Notes: generated from the letters alone by a model not told the origin. Positions 17,266 through 26,713 are shown, numbered from the stretch's first letter. The stretch is 64,000 nt of DNA from Dickeya zeae NCPPB 2538 (GCF_000406165.1 NZ_CM001977.1:2989064-3053063), one strand, 5' to 3'. Numbers and translations are program-made.

Positions 17266-19293
17266 GTGACAAGCCCTTCCATCCAGCATGCGGACCTGAA
17301 CTGGAACGCTCAGGGTACACCTGTATCGCAACAATTTGATGACGTCTATTTCTCCAACCAGGACGGTCTGGCGGAAACCCGCTATGTCTTTTTACAGGGC
17401 AATGGGTTTCCACAGCGTTTCCTGGAAAATGCAGGCCCGGTCGTTACCGTGGCGGAAACAGGTTTTGGCACGGGGCTAAATTTCCTGACCCTGTGGCAGG
17501 CATTCATGCAATGTCGCCAGCAGCAGCCGGAGGCCGCAGTACAACGCCTACACTTCATCAGTTTTGAGAAATTTCCGCTGCGCCAGTCAGACCTTGCCGC
17601 CGCGCACGCCAGTTGGCCAGAACTGGCACCGTTCGCCGAGGAATTACGCCAGCACTGGCCACTGGCGCTACCCGGCTGCCATCGGCTGATCCTGGCGCAG
17701 GGGCGCATCACGCTGGATTTGTGGTTCGGTGATGTCAACACCCTGCTGCCGACGCTGGACCACAGCCTGACACGCTGTGTCGACGCCTGGTTTTTGGATG
17801 GGTTTGCGCCGGCCAAAAACCCGGACATGTGGACCGATGCGTTGTTTAGCGCAATGGCGCGTCTGTGCCGAACCGGGGGCACCTTCGCTACCTTCACCGC
17901 CGCCGGTTTTGTTCGCCGGGGTCTGCAACAGGCCGGTTTTCAGGTCAGTAAAATAAAAGGATTCGGGCAGAAGCGGGAAATGCTGTGCGGCACCGTGTCA
18001 CACAGTACTGAACCGTTACACCCTACGCCCTGGTATGCACGCCCGGCCACCACCACCCCGCAGGAGGTGGCCATCGTCGGCGGTGGCATTGCCGCCGTAC
18101 TCACCGCGCTCGCCCTGCTGCGACGAGGCGCACGGGTCACACTGTATTGCGCCGACGATCAGGTAGGGCTACGCGCCTCCGGCAATCGCCAGGGAGCACT
18201 CTATCCGCTGTTGAACGACAAGCAGGATGCCTTGTCAGGGTTCTTCGCCGCTGCGTTCGGCTTCGCCCGTCGCTGCTATGACGACCTCGCGGCACAAGGC
18301 GTGGCGTTTGAACATGACTGGTGTGGCGTCAGCCAACTGGCCTACGATGAAAAAAGCACGCGTAAGATAACACAGATTCTGGCAGGCAACTGGCCCGATA
18401 CGTTGGTGCGACCGGTTGATGCCCACCATCTGGCCGAGCAGGCGGGTGTCGCGTTGCACACCCACGGTATCACCTACCCACAAGGCGGCTGGCTATGCCC
18501 GTCCGAACTGACCGCCTCCGCCTGCGCGCTGGCTTGTCGGCAGGGACTTCAGGTTCATTTATCGACCGATGTAACGGCACTCACGCCTACTGACAACGGC
18601 TGGCAATTGACACTGGCAGATGGGCGGCAGGTGCAACATGCCACGGTAGTACTGGCAAACGGCCATCAGATAAACGACTGGGAACACACGCGCCACCTGC
18701 CCGTTTATGCGGTACGTGGTCAGGTCAGCCACATTCCTGGCACCCCGGCGCTGTCTGCGTTGCGTCAGGTACTGTGCTATGACGGTTACCTGACGCCGGT
18801 GAGTCCGCGTCACCAGACACACTGTATCGGTGCCAGTTATCACCGTGGCGACACCAGCACCGACTACCGCGAAACCGATCAACAGCAGAATCGCCAGCGG
18901 CTGATTGACTGCCTGCCCGACTGTGACTGGCCGACGTCGATAGACATCTCCGGGCAACAGGCACGATGTGGCGTACGCTGCGCCATCCGTGATCATCTGC
19001 CACTACTCGGTCAGGTGCCGGATTATCACCAAACGTTGGCGGACTATCAGGACCTGCCGGAACAGCTTGCTGCTGGTTCCGTGGTGAAACCGGCGCCATC
19101 CTGGCCGAACCTCTATCTGATTGGCGCATTAGGATCGCGCGGTTTATGCTCAGCACCCTTAGCGGCCGAGATCCTGGCCTCGCAACTGTTTGGCGAACCA
19201 TTGCCGCTGGCAAGTGATACGCTGGCAGCGCTGCACCCCAATCGTTTTTGGGTGAGAAAATTGCTCAAAGGCAAAAGCCCACACACCCGTTAG
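17266..19293 (+). CDS. mnmC: bifunctional tRNA mnm5s2U biosynthesis protein MnmC
   Basis: The 675-residue enzyme makes 5-methylaminomethyl-2-thiouridine at the wobble position of tRNA. The N-terminal methyltransferase half (MnmC2) shows ETGFGTGLNFL (residues about 64-74) and DGFAPAKNPDMW (about 178-189). The C-terminal FAD-dependent oxidoreductase half (MnmC1) begins with the dinucleotide-binding VAIVGGGIAAVLT (about 268-280). The start is a GTG at 17266 that gives the standard family N-terminus. It is divergent from fabB. Confidence 0.95.
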   Translation: MTSPSIQHADLNWNAQGTPVSQQFDDVYFSNQDGLAETRYVFLQGNGFPQRFLENAGPVVTVAETGFGTGLNFLTLWQAFMQCRQQQPEAAVQRLHFISFEKFPLRQSDLAAAHASWPELAPFAEELRQHWPLALPGCHRLILAQGRITLDLWFGDVNTLLPTLDHSLTRCVDAWFLDGFAPAKNPDMWTDALFSAMARLCRTGGTFATFTAAGFVRRGLQQAGFQVSKIKGFGQKREMLCGTVSHSTEPLHPTPWYARPATTTPQEVAIVGGGIAAVLTALALLRRGARVTLYCADDQVGLRASGNRQGALYPLLNDKQDALSGFFAAAFGFARRCYDDLAAQGVAFEHDWCGVSQLAYDEKSTRKITQILAGNWPDTLVRPVDAHHLAEQAGVALHTHGITYPQGGWLCPSELTASACALACRQGLQVHLSTDVTALTPTDNGWQLTLADGRQVQHATVVLANGHQINDWEHTRHLPVYAVRGQVSHIPGTPALSALRQVLCYDGYLTPVSPRHQTHCIGASYHRGDTSTDYRETDQQQNRQRLIDCLPDCDWPTSIDISGQQARCGVRCAIRDHLPLLGQVPDYHQTLADYQDLPEQLAAGSVVKPAPSWPNLYLIGALGSRGLCSAPLAAEILASQLFGEPLPLASDTLAALHPNRFWVRKLLKGKSPHTR

Positions 19294-19305
19294 TACAGAA
19301 CCAGC

Positions 19306-19335
19306 GCCTATTCCATTAGGGCTATTCCACTTGCC
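19306..19335 (+). repeat. copy of dispersed GCCTATYCCATTAGGGCTAT repeat (left end)
   Basis: This 30-base segment matches the left end of the 145-bp palindromic-ended element at 23221 with only a few differences, and a third copy lies inverted at 33698-33726. Here only the left end is recognisable; it starts 12 bases after the mnmC stop. Confidence 0.75.
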
Positions 19336-20115
19336 ACTCTGGCCTACTGGGACGGGCGCTAAGCGATACCAAGACGCGGGCTGTCGTTAGCCGCAAGGAA
19401 AACACCGCCCGATTATCTCGCGCAACAGCTCAGATGTGATTACCCATCGATATGTAGCATCATTGATGTATAGCACAATGCGTGTCTGCATTCGGTGGAC
19501 CTTATCACTCCACCACCACTCATAAGACCTTCTATCATTAGTATTGCATGGCATACGGATGCTCACGGGTGTTTTATTTTTCTTTTCATCCGGTTAGCTA
19601 CGCAAACGTTTTCTTCCATGCAGGGTGTTGATAGGGATTACGAATGATTTTGACGATCAATAACGCCATATCGATATGAAAAGCATATCAATTATTTCAC
19701 ATTGAATGGTTTTTTCGATCAAACTTATCAAGACACCGGTTTCAATGCCGATAATAGCTAATGAATCACGTGTTGTCGGTGGCCTATCCGGCGCAGGCAC
19801 GCCACGATTCAGCAACGCTTTACACGATGAGCTGTATCCCAAAAGTTCGGGTTGCAGAACCCAATCTGGCATTTTCATCACGACTCCCCCACTGCGCTTT
19901 CAGCCTGGGACACGTGATGATCCTTACGACGTAGTGGCACGGTAGCCCTTCTGACAATAACGTCAATCAAGCGATGAGAAAAAGCGACGCGGTCTATAGC
20001 AACAATATTGAATACCGCGTACCACGACCCCACAGGGCGATGCCCATGAAGGGGCAAAATAATAAAGCCAGTACACCTGCAATCTGACGCATCACAGGAA
20101 TAAAACGGAGAGGTT
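19336..20115. other. 780-bp intergenic region, no supported gene
   Basis: Open frames of 74 and 79 codons overlap on opposite strands (19657-19945), but neither has a convincing ribosome-binding site or recognisable product. Base composition drops between 19560 and 19740. The part just upstream of 20116 should contain the chemoreceptor promoter; I did not find a clear sigma-28 sequence. Confidence 0.5.
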
Positions 20116-21783
20116 ATGAATATTACGCAACGCCTGTTACTAACGTTTTCGCTGCTATCTCTGGCACTTATCGCACTGGTTGTGATTACCCTGTCATTGT
20201 TATCCGGCTTTCAAGCTCGCGCCGACTATATGCAGGATAATGCTGTCGCCAGTATTAAGGACCTGAATAACGCCGTGGATAAAAGCAACGCTCTGGGGCT
20301 TTTTCTCTACCGTTATCAAACCACGCCAGACAGCAGTAAATTACCCGGTATAGAACAAAGCATTAATCAAACCCTTGAGGATATCAAGTCACTCAATGAC
20401 TACTATATGAAGAATGATATCTCCAATGATGAAGATAAAGCGCTGGCCCTCGCTGCAATGGACAATGCCAAAAAATTGCAGTCGGCGTTACCGCCCTTTT
20501 TGACGGCGGCAAAATCCAATCAGAAAGATCTCTCTTTGGGTATGCTGCAAGGCGAGGGGGGAGTCGGTGAGGCCCTGCGCAACATCCTCATCACCTACCG
20601 TAAACAGGTCGATTTGAATGTCAAAATCGGCGATGAGCTGCGCCAGACGAACACCCGCATTTATAACCAGAGCTGGATAAGCCTATTAAGTGGTGCGCTG
20701 TTGACACTGTTGCTGACCAGCTTCCTGGCGATCAAAACGATTTTGAGCATCCGCAACAGCCTCAGCAACATGAGCCAGGTGATGGAAACAGCCAGCACAA
20801 CGCTGGATTTGACTCTCAAAGCGGACGACCAGCGTAAAGATGAAATCGGCATCACCGCACGGGCGTTTAATGCGCTGATGCAGCGGGTCGCCAGCACACT
20901 GGCTTCCGTCAGTGTTTCTGCGCAATCGGTTGGCAGCGCCGCAACGCAAATCGCAGCGGGTAACGAAGACCTTTCTTCCCGCACGGAGCAGCAGGCCGCT
21001 TCACTCGAAGAAACCGCCGCCAGCATGACGGAAATCAGCGAAACCGTACGTCAGAACGCGGAAAACACGCAACAAGCCAGCATGCTGGCAGGCAATGCCA
21101 GCCAGATATCTGTCAACAGCGCCGACGCGGTCGCGACCATGCTCGATACCATGGATAAGATCCGCACCAGCGGCAGTAAAGTCACCGATATTATCGCCCT
21201 GATTGAAGGCATCGCGTTTCAAACCAATATTCTGGCATTGAACGCCGCCGTGGAAGCCGCTCGTGCCGGGGAACAAGGGCGTGGGTTCGCGGTTGTGGCT
21301 GGTGAAGTGCGTACGCTGGCGCAACGTTCCTCTACCGCGGCTCGTGAAATCAAGGACTTGATTGATACCTCCAACGCGCTGATCCTGACCGGTGCCGAGC
21401 AGGCGGGCGATGTGGGCAAAAAAATGTCGTCCATGAAAGAGGCCATTCAGCAAGTCACCGACCTGATGAGTGAAATCTCCGCTGCCACCGAAGAGCAAAG
21501 CAAAGGGATTGACCAGGTGCATCAGGCCGTCAACCAGATGGATGATGTCACGCAACAAAACGCCTCGCTGGTGGAAGAAGCCTCAGCGGCATCGCAATCC
21601 TTGCAGGAACAAGCGCTGATCTTAAACCAACTGGTAGGACAGTTTACCGTCGGTCATCATGCGGCGGCGGCACTGGCTGCCAGTGGCACGCCATCAGCAC
21701 CATCGGCCCCCGCGCAACGCCTTCTGTCACCGACCAAAAAGCGTGTCGCCACCGCCGGGGAAACAAGTTGGGAAAGTTTCTGA
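20116..21783 (+). CDS. methyl-accepting chemotaxis protein
   Basis: The 555-residue receptor has a membrane helix at about 8-30, a periplasmic domain of about 155 residues predicted as a four-helix bundle, a second helix at about 186-208, a HAMP segment, methylation helices (with TEQQAASLEETAASM) and the invariant signalling hairpin (EGIAFQTNILALNAAVEAAR region, given in part). It ends in SWESF, a close match to the NWETF pentapeptide that tethers CheR/CheB in Tsr and Tar, so it is probably a high-abundance type receptor able to assist others. The ligand is unknown. It stands alone, without che genes nearby; GAGAGG lies upstream of the start. Confidence 0.93.
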   Translation: MNITQRLLLTFSLLSLALIALVVITLSLLSGFQARADYMQDNAVASIKDLNNAVDKSNALGLFLYRYQTTPDSSKLPGIEQSINQTLEDIKSLNDYYMKNDISNDEDKALALAAMDNAKKLQSALPPFLTAAKSNQKDLSLGMLQGEGGVGEALRNILITYRKQVDLNVKIGDELRQTNTRIYNQSWISLLSGALLTLLLTSFLAIKTILSIRNSLSNMSQVMETASTTLDLTLKADDQRKDEIGITARAFNALMQRVASTLASVSVSAQSVGSAATQIAAGNEDLSSRTEQQAASLEETAASMTEISETVRQNAENTQQASMLAGNASQISVNSADAVATMLDTMDKIRTSGSKVTDIIALIEGIAFQTNILALNAAVEAARAGEQGRGFAVVAGEVRTLAQRSSTAAREIKDLIDTSNALILTGAEQAGDVGKKMSSMKEAIQQVTDLMSEISAATEEQSKGIDQVHQAVNQMDDVTQQNASLVEEASAASQSLQEQALILNQLVGQFTVGHHAAAALAASGTPSAPSAPAQRLLSPTKKRVATAGETSWESF

Positions 21784-21844
21784 TAACCGACGCTTTCCAC
21801 TATCAACGTTTTGATTAACGCGGGGTTTCCACCCGCCTGAAATC

Positions 21845-21876
21845 CATCGCATCAGAGCCTGCTCTGGTGCGATGGA
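21845..21876. terminator. perfect hairpin downstream of chemoreceptor gene
   Basis: CCATCGCA-T-CAGAG and CTCTG-G-TGCGATGG pair around a four-base CCTG loop (one T-G pair). It lacks a T run, so terminator function is tentative. Confidence 0.5.
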
Positions 21877-22055
21877 CCGGTATCCACCGCAGATAACCGG
21901 TAAAGAACCTCTCCCAACCGGTGTAATCGGTGCCGCATGTACACGTCATCCATAACGGTTAAGTGCGCGGAAGTTGATGCACCAGCCAGAGGCAAGATGG
22001 CGAGAAAATTGCTTATTGGGATAGGTTCTATAACACAATAAGGAAAACAACCATT

Positions 22056-22400
22056 ATGCACTGCGACAAAGACAATATGCGCTGCGACGAACACGACAGG
22101 GAAAACCGGGACAACCATGCATTGCTGGTTGATGAATTTGAACAGCTCACGACCTTGCTGGCGCAGTTGCTCAACAGCGATTACCGATCGTTCGAGAGTT
22201 ATCTCAACAATTGCCGCCACGTGAGCTTACGCCAGATTGCTATCAGCAAAATGCTCACTAAACCGACATTCGAACATTATTTGCAGCAGCATGATGCCGC
22301 GCTCTATTACAACATCAACAGTATTGGTATTGCGTTACGGCTGTTTGAAAACCTGCTCATTAATATCCGAACGTTGTCTGAGGTGGAACGCTTTTGCTAG
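22056..22400 (+). CDS. hypothetical protein, 114 residues
   Basis: I do not recognise this protein. It starts with a polar, His/Cys/Asp-rich tail (about residues 1-21, with C3, C10, H2, H13 and H21) and continues as predicted amphipathic helices (LLVDEFEQLTTLLAQLL, then FENLLINIRTLSEV). There is no signal peptide or membrane helix. AAGGA lies upstream of the ATG, slightly far, and a terminator-like hairpin follows at 22453, which supports a real transcription unit. Base composition is lower in GC than its neighbours. It could be a small cytosolic regulator; no function is claimed. Confidence 0.5.
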   Translation: MHCDKDNMRCDEHDRENRDNHALLVDEFEQLTTLLAQLLNSDYRSFESYLNNCRHVSLRQIAISKMLTKPTFEHYLQQHDAALYYNINSIGIALRLFENLLINIRTLSEVERFC

Positions 22401-22452
22401 ATGGAGCAGGACGTCATCTATAAGCGCTATCACCTATAAGCGCCATCAACCA

Positions 22453-22496
22453 CGAAAAACCGTCAGCCATCTGTAATTATCAGGCCGACGGTTTTC
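22453..22496 (+). terminator. intrinsic terminator-like hairpin after the 114-residue gene
   Basis: CCGTC-A-GCC pairs with GGC-C-GACGG (one mismatch) around a 14-base loop, preceded by AAAAA and followed by TTTT. It fits termination of the rightward 114-residue gene and may also serve leftward transcripts. Confidence 0.6.
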
Positions 22497-22562
22497 CAGG
22501 GGATCCTACTCACTTAGCGCATCGTCGCCGGGAGACTCTGACAGCCTCCCAGCGATGGCACG

Positions 22563-23192
22563 TTATGTCGGGGTGGAATCCAGGTGTTTTGCCCGTTGCC
22601 AGCTTGGTGTGTCAGCAAGACGCGCCACATAACGGGCAATATGGGGATACTGCTGCCCCAAATTAAACCGCTCGATGACCAATTGCACCACGAACCCCAG
22701 CATAAAATCGGCCCCGGTCAGGTGCTGCCCGACAATAAACTCGCGTGAAGCAAGGTAGTCGTCCAGATAAGAAAATACTTTTCTGAATTCCGTGTCAGCA
22801 TAGTCATCCAGAAAATGCAGTGTCTGGCCGCTTTTCTTCTCAAACTGGTTAAAGACTTTCAGTAACACCGGCAGCATGGCGGAGCTTTCCGCAAAATGGA
22901 TCCATTGCAGATACTCGACATAGCTCTCGTCCTGTTCGTCAGGCGCCAGATGTGGCGCGTATCGACGAATGATGTACTCAACAATCGCCCCTGACTCGGC
23001 AACCACCTTGCCATCAATCTCAACCACCGGTGATTTACCCAACGGGTGAATCGCCTTCAATTCTTCCGGTGCCAGTTGTGTCTGCGGATTACGCTGATAG
23101 CGGATCAGCTCATAAGGAAGCTGTGCCTCTTCAAGCAACCAGAGGATACGCGTAGAGCGAGATTCATTCAGATGATGTAGCTTTATGACCAT
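22563..23192 (-). CDS. glutathione S-transferase family protein
   Basis: The 209-residue protein has the thioredoxin-like N-terminal half (IKLHHLNESRSTRILWLLEE, then the cis-Pro/SNAIL-type segment KSPVVEIDGKVVAESGAIVEY at about residues 53-73, quoted in part) and an all-helical C-terminal half (about 87-205). The putative activating residue is Ser12 or Arg13 region, as in bacterial beta/theta-like GSTs. It probably conjugates or reduces electrophiles with glutathione; substrate unknown. Its neighbours, a DJ-1/PfpI protein and an aldehyde dehydrogenase on the same strand, suggest a detoxification group, although the repeat at 23221 separates it from them. Confidence 0.88.
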   Translation of the reverse strand: MVIKLHHLNESRSTRILWLLEEAQLPYELIRYQRNPQTQLAPEELKAIHPLGKSPVVEIDGKVVAESGAIVEYIIRRYAPHLAPDEQDESYVEYLQWIHFAESSAMLPVLLKVFNQFEKKSGQTLHFLDDYADTEFRKVFSYLDDYLASREFIVGQHLTGADFMLGFVVQLVIERFNLGQQYPHIARYVARLADTPSWQRAKHLDSTPT

Positions 23193-23220
23193 GCTGCCGA
23201 TTTCCTTTTTAGCCGATTAG

Positions 23221-23365
23221 GAGCCTATCCCATTAGGGCTATTTCACTTGCTATTTTGGCCCTGGGCAGTGCTCGAACTCCTCACGTACTCCGTGTACGC
23301 TCCGGGTTCTCCGCGCTGTCCGAGTCCAAACTAGCTGCGCCAATAACGCCTACTGTAATAGGCTC
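23221..23365. repeat. 145-bp palindromic-ended intergenic element (MITE/ERIC-like)
   Basis: The element begins GAGCCTAT and ends ATAGGCTC, an 8-base terminal inverted repeat, and contains no open frame of note. Its left end recurs at 19306 and, inverted, at 33698. Inside are short hairpins (for example CGTACTCCGTGTACG). It lies between two leftward genes. Confidence 0.75.
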
Positions 23366-23378
23366 TAGGTTTAGCCAA

Positions 23379-24056
23379 TTAAGCCAGTTGCTTTAACAAT
23401 GCGTGGGCGACTGCTTCCGAGCTGGCCGGGTTCTGACCGGTTATCAGCTTACCGTCTTCCACCAGATAGGGGTGCCAGTCAGGGCCTTTGCTATATTCGC
23501 CGCCCAGTTTTTGAAACTCGTCTTCAATCAAGAACGGAACCACATCGGTTAATTCCACCGCGGCTTCTTCCGAATTGGTAAACCCGGTGACCCGACGGCC
23601 TTTGATCAGCGGTTCACCATTAGCGGCTTTGACATGGCGCAATACGCCAGGCGCATGACACACGAAGCCGATAGGTTTACCCGCCCGTTCGAATGCTTCG
23701 ATAAGTGCAATCGAGGTGGCTGACTCGGCCAGATCCCACAACGGGCCATGCCCACCCGGATAAAATACTGTGTCGAAATCCTCCATGCGGACGCTGTCCA
23801 GTGTTACCGTCGATGCCAGTGCCTGCTGAGCGGCGGGGTCAGCTTTGAAACGATGGGTCAGTTCAGTTTGAAAGTCCGGCAAATCACTTTTCGGATCCAG
23901 TGGTGGCTGCCCACCCGCAGGCGATGCCAGTACAATTTCGGCACCCGCGTCTTTAAACACATAGTAAGGTGCGGCAAACTCTTCGAGCCAGAAACCGGTT
24001 TTTTTACCCGTATTTCCCAGTTGGTCGTGGGATGTTAATACCATCAATACTTTCAT
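23379..24056 (-). CDS. DJ-1/PfpI (HchA-type) glutamine-amidotransferase-like protein
   Basis: The 225-residue protein shows the class I amidotransferase-like/DJ-1 fold with nucleophile Cys133 followed by His134 in GFVCHAPGVL, the upstream FYPGGHGPLWDL loop and a conserved Glu25 in LEEF. Members act as glutathione-independent glyoxalases or chaperone-like stress proteins on methylglyoxal and related aldehydes. I chose the ATG at 24056 because AGGAG lies seven bases upstream; an ATG six bases earlier abuts the same site. It is followed by the repeat element and GST gene, and preceded by an aldehyde dehydrogenase gene. Confidence 0.87.
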   Translation of the reverse strand: MKVLMVLTSHDQLGNTGKKTGFWLEEFAAPYYVFKDAGAEIVLASPAGGQPPLDPKSDLPDFQTELTHRFKADPAAQQALASTVTLDSVRMEDFDTVFYPGGHGPLWDLAESATSIALIEAFERAGKPIGFVCHAPGVLRHVKAANGEPLIKGRRVTGFTNSEEAAVELTDVVPFLIEDEFQKLGGEYSKGPDWHPYLVEDGKLITGQNPASSEAVAHALLKQLA

Positions 24057-24148
24057 TGTCATTCTCCTCACATCACCCTTTATGTCGCGGGTGCTTTACG
24101 TTAACCGTTAAAAACCATTGTTCGTTCAAATGCATGAACCGTTCAGAA

Positions 24149-25567
24149 TTAGCCCTTCAGAAACGCTTCAAGCTGAGACAATTTATCGCTATAGGGTGCT
24201 CGCAGGCGCAGACTGGATGTCCCCTCTTCATTCTGGACCACAATCGGCTTGTCGTGGCTAAAACGGCGAAAACCGTGAATACCGTGGTACGCCCCCATAC
24301 CGGAAGCCCCGACGCCACCAAACGGCAGCGCGTCGATACTGGCATGCGTCATGACATCATTAATCACCAGTGCACCGGAGGTGGTACGTTCTGCGAATGT
24401 GTTTTGCCGCTCAGCCTGCTGACCAAAGTAATACGCCGCTAACGGACGAGGATGGGCATTGATATACGCTATCGCCTCCTCCTGTGACGCACAGGTGCGT
24501 ATCGGCAGCAGCGGTCCGAAAATTTCTTCCTGCATGATGTGCATATCATCGGTAGCATTCAGTACCAGATGTGGCGCGATTTTGCGCGACGCGGCATCCG
24601 TGTCCGGTTCACCCGATGGCGCGAGGCTCACCAGTGTCGCCCCTTTGCTTGCCGCATCAGCTAACAGCGCGATCAGGCGCTCATAGTGCCGCGGCGAAAT
24701 GATGGCAGTATAGTCCGGGTTGTGTTGAAGCGTCGGAAATGCCTGCGTCATAAACGCTTTGCTGGCATGAACAAAGGCGTCAATCTGCGCGTCCTGCAAC
24801 AGGACATAATCCGGAGACAGGCAAATCTGCCCGGCATTGAAGGTTTTCACCGTCAGGGTACGCTGCGCGGCCAAACTGATATCGGCGTCATGGTCGATAA
24901 CCACCGGTGATTTGCCCCCCAGCTCCAGCGTCACCGGCACCAGATTTTCTGCGGCAGCACGCATGACATGACGCCCGACAGCAGAACTGCCAGTAAAGAC
25001 CAGGTGATCAAACGGCAGGCTACTGAATGCCGCGCCGATGGTGGCATCCCCCAGCACCACTTCCAGCTCCAGTGGGTCAAAGTAGCGTGCGATCAGCTCA
25101 GCTAGCAGTTCGGAGGTGGCAGGTGTCAGCTCGGAAGGTTTCAGCATGGCGGTGTTACCCGCGGCAAAGACACCAGCCAGCGGGCCAAACGCCAGATTGA
25201 TGGGAAAATTCCATGGGCTTATCACCCCAACAACGCCCAGTGGTTGATGCTGTATCCAACTCTGCATTCCCGGCATCGGGCTGTCGACAAACTCCGGCTG
25301 TATCCACTGCGCAACGTGTTCTGCGGCATGCTCCAGCGTTTTTACCGTTGTCGCCATATCCGCCACCAGCGACTGATAGCGGCTGCGATGACCAAAATCC
25401 GCACTCATCGCCTTGCTGAGCGATTCATAATTCTCCCGAATCAGTTGAGCGCTGCGTACCAACCGGTCACGACGTAGCGCCGCATCGGCAGGCCCATTGG
25501 CGATATGGGCATTCTTCATGGTCTGCAGTATCGCTTTTAAATCGTTGCTTGTTTGTACTAATGACAC
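24149..25567 (-). CDS. coniferyl-aldehyde-dehydrogenase-like aldehyde dehydrogenase
   Basis: The 472-residue NAD(P)-dependent enzyme has PWNFPINLAFGPLAGVFAAG and KPSELTP (cofactor site), FTGSSAVGRHV, the general base in LELGGKSPVV and the nucleophile Cys in FNAGQICLSPDY. Sequence style fits the coniferyl-aldehyde dehydrogenase (CalB) subgroup, which oxidises hydroxycinnamyl and other aromatic aldehydes to acids; substrate is inferred from subgroup resemblance. It is divergent from a LysR regulator at 25756, the common arrangement for regulator-controlled catabolic genes. Confidence 0.87.
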   Translation of the reverse strand: MSLVQTSNDLKAILQTMKNAHIANGPADAALRRDRLVRSAQLIRENYESLSKAMSADFGHRSRYQSLVADMATTVKTLEHAAEHVAQWIQPEFVDSPMPGMQSWIQHQPLGVVGVISPWNFPINLAFGPLAGVFAAGNTAMLKPSELTPATSELLAELIARYFDPLELEVVLGDATIGAAFSSLPFDHLVFTGSSAVGRHVMRAAAENLVPVTLELGGKSPVVIDHDADISLAAQRTLTVKTFNAGQICLSPDYVLLQDAQIDAFVHASKAFMTQAFPTLQHNPDYTAIISPRHYERLIALLADAASKGATLVSLAPSGEPDTDAASRKIAPHLVLNATDDMHIMQEEIFGPLLPIRTCASQEEAIAYINAHPRPLAAYYFGQQAERQNTFAERTTSGALVINDVMTHASIDALPFGGVGASGMGAYHGIHGFRRFSHDKPIVVQNEEGTSSLRLRAPYSDKLSQLEAFLKG

Positions 25568-25732
25568 CGTAGTCGCTCCTTAAAAAGGGGGTACCGTCTT
25601 TTCTGCCCTGCGGGTATAAATTTTCTTTGCTCTTCGCAAGGCGATTTTCTGGTAAAAGACAGTTATGCTTTGATAGAGCGCACTTTACTGATGTTAATGT
25701 GCTGTGACCAACTAGCATATTTGGGTATAGGT

Positions 25733-25746
25733 ATAAAAATTTTTAT
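25733..25746. promoter_or_regulatory. perfect 14-bp AT palindrome before LysR gene
   Basis: ATAAAAATTTTTAT is a perfect palindrome nine bases upstream of the LysR ATG, within the 188-bp spacer shared with the divergent aldehyde dehydrogenase gene. It could be an autoregulatory site or just part of an AT-rich promoter. Confidence 0.3.
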
Positions 25747-25755
25747 GGGTAGTCT

Positions 25756-26649
25756 ATGTCTCTCGTTCGGCTAAGAACCTTTATTGAGGTGTATCGGCAG
25801 CGTTCCATTAGCGGTGCCGCCCGCACGCTGAACCTGACGCAGCCTGCGGTATCGCAGCATATCGCTGGTCTGGAAGCATCGCTGGGGCATCCGTTGTTTG
25901 CGCGCCAAACGCGTGGGGTCGTACCAACCTCGGTTGCTGACGAACTGGCGGCAGATATTGGTGACAGGCTGGATGAGGCGGAAAACGCACTGGCATCGGC
26001 AAAGGCGCGTTCGCTGGAACTGGCCGGGGCGCTACAAATTATTGGTCATGCGGATTTTCTGGCCGAAGTCGTGGCTAAGCAGCTGTTGCCGCTGCTGGAG
26101 GTGGGGGTCCGCATCCGCATGCAAACCGGGGATTATGACGTGATTACCCAAAGTCTTATCGAAGGGTATTGCGACCTGGGGATCTCAGCGGCCCCGGCGA
26201 ATGACGCGCGTTTAAAAAGCGAACTGATGCTGACCGATGAAATCATGGCGGTCGCCGCACCGCAGGTGGTCAAACGTCTGCTGAATACACCGGATACGCT
26301 GGCAGCCATGCAAACCGAGCCGTTGCTGGCCTACAGCCTGACACTGCCGCTTATCGATAACTGGTTTGCCGCTAATCGGGTACAGGCACCCGCTATTCTT
26401 CCGGCCATGGTCGGGCAGGACTTACGGGCACTGTGCAGTTTATTGTGCCAGGGATTTGGCTGGAGCGCGCTCCCGGCTTATCTCTGCACACCGTATATCG
26501 AGCGAGGAGAACTGGCTGAAATTCCCGCGCCGGTAGCACGGGCCAGCCGGAGTTACTATTTACTCTGGCAACCGAGTGCACTGCGTCAGCCACGCGTCGC
26601 CCATGCCCGGCAGGCGTTGTTGTTCCGGTTAAGGCAAAAGCACGGCTAA
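25756..26649 (+). CDS. LysR-family transcriptional regulator
   Basis: The 297-residue protein has the LysR winged helix at the N terminus (VRLRTFIEVYRQRSISGAAR, LTQPAVSQHIAGLE, residues about 4-42) and a two-lobed periplasmic-binding-protein-like effector domain (about 90-290). It probably controls the divergent aldehyde dehydrogenase gene; the effector may be an aldehyde or aromatic compound but cannot be deduced. Nothing is truncated. Confidence 0.92.
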   Translation: MSLVRLRTFIEVYRQRSISGAARTLNLTQPAVSQHIAGLEASLGHPLFARQTRGVVPTSVADELAADIGDRLDEAENALASAKARSLELAGALQIIGHADFLAEVVAKQLLPLLEVGVRIRMQTGDYDVITQSLIEGYCDLGISAAPANDARLKSELMLTDEIMAVAAPQVVKRLLNTPDTLAAMQTEPLLAYSLTLPLIDNWFAANRVQAPAILPAMVGQDLRALCSLLCQGFGWSALPAYLCTPYIERGELAEIPAPVARASRSYYLLWQPSALRQPRVAHARQALLFRLRQKHG

Positions 26650-26713
26650 CGACCCCGCGTAAAAATGCGTTGGCAGGCCGAAACAGGCATCGCCCATGTC
26701 GGCCTGAGCGGTA

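Noticed and set aside
19657..19945. Two overlapping opposite frames after mnmC
   Set aside because: Neither has a ribosome-binding site or recognisable domain; they mirror each other and are probably chance.
21784..22055. Extended coding frame opposite to the 114-residue gene (21852-22220, minus strand)
   Set aside because: It runs through the hairpin after the chemoreceptor gene, lacks a ribosome-binding site and overlaps the better supported plus-strand frame.
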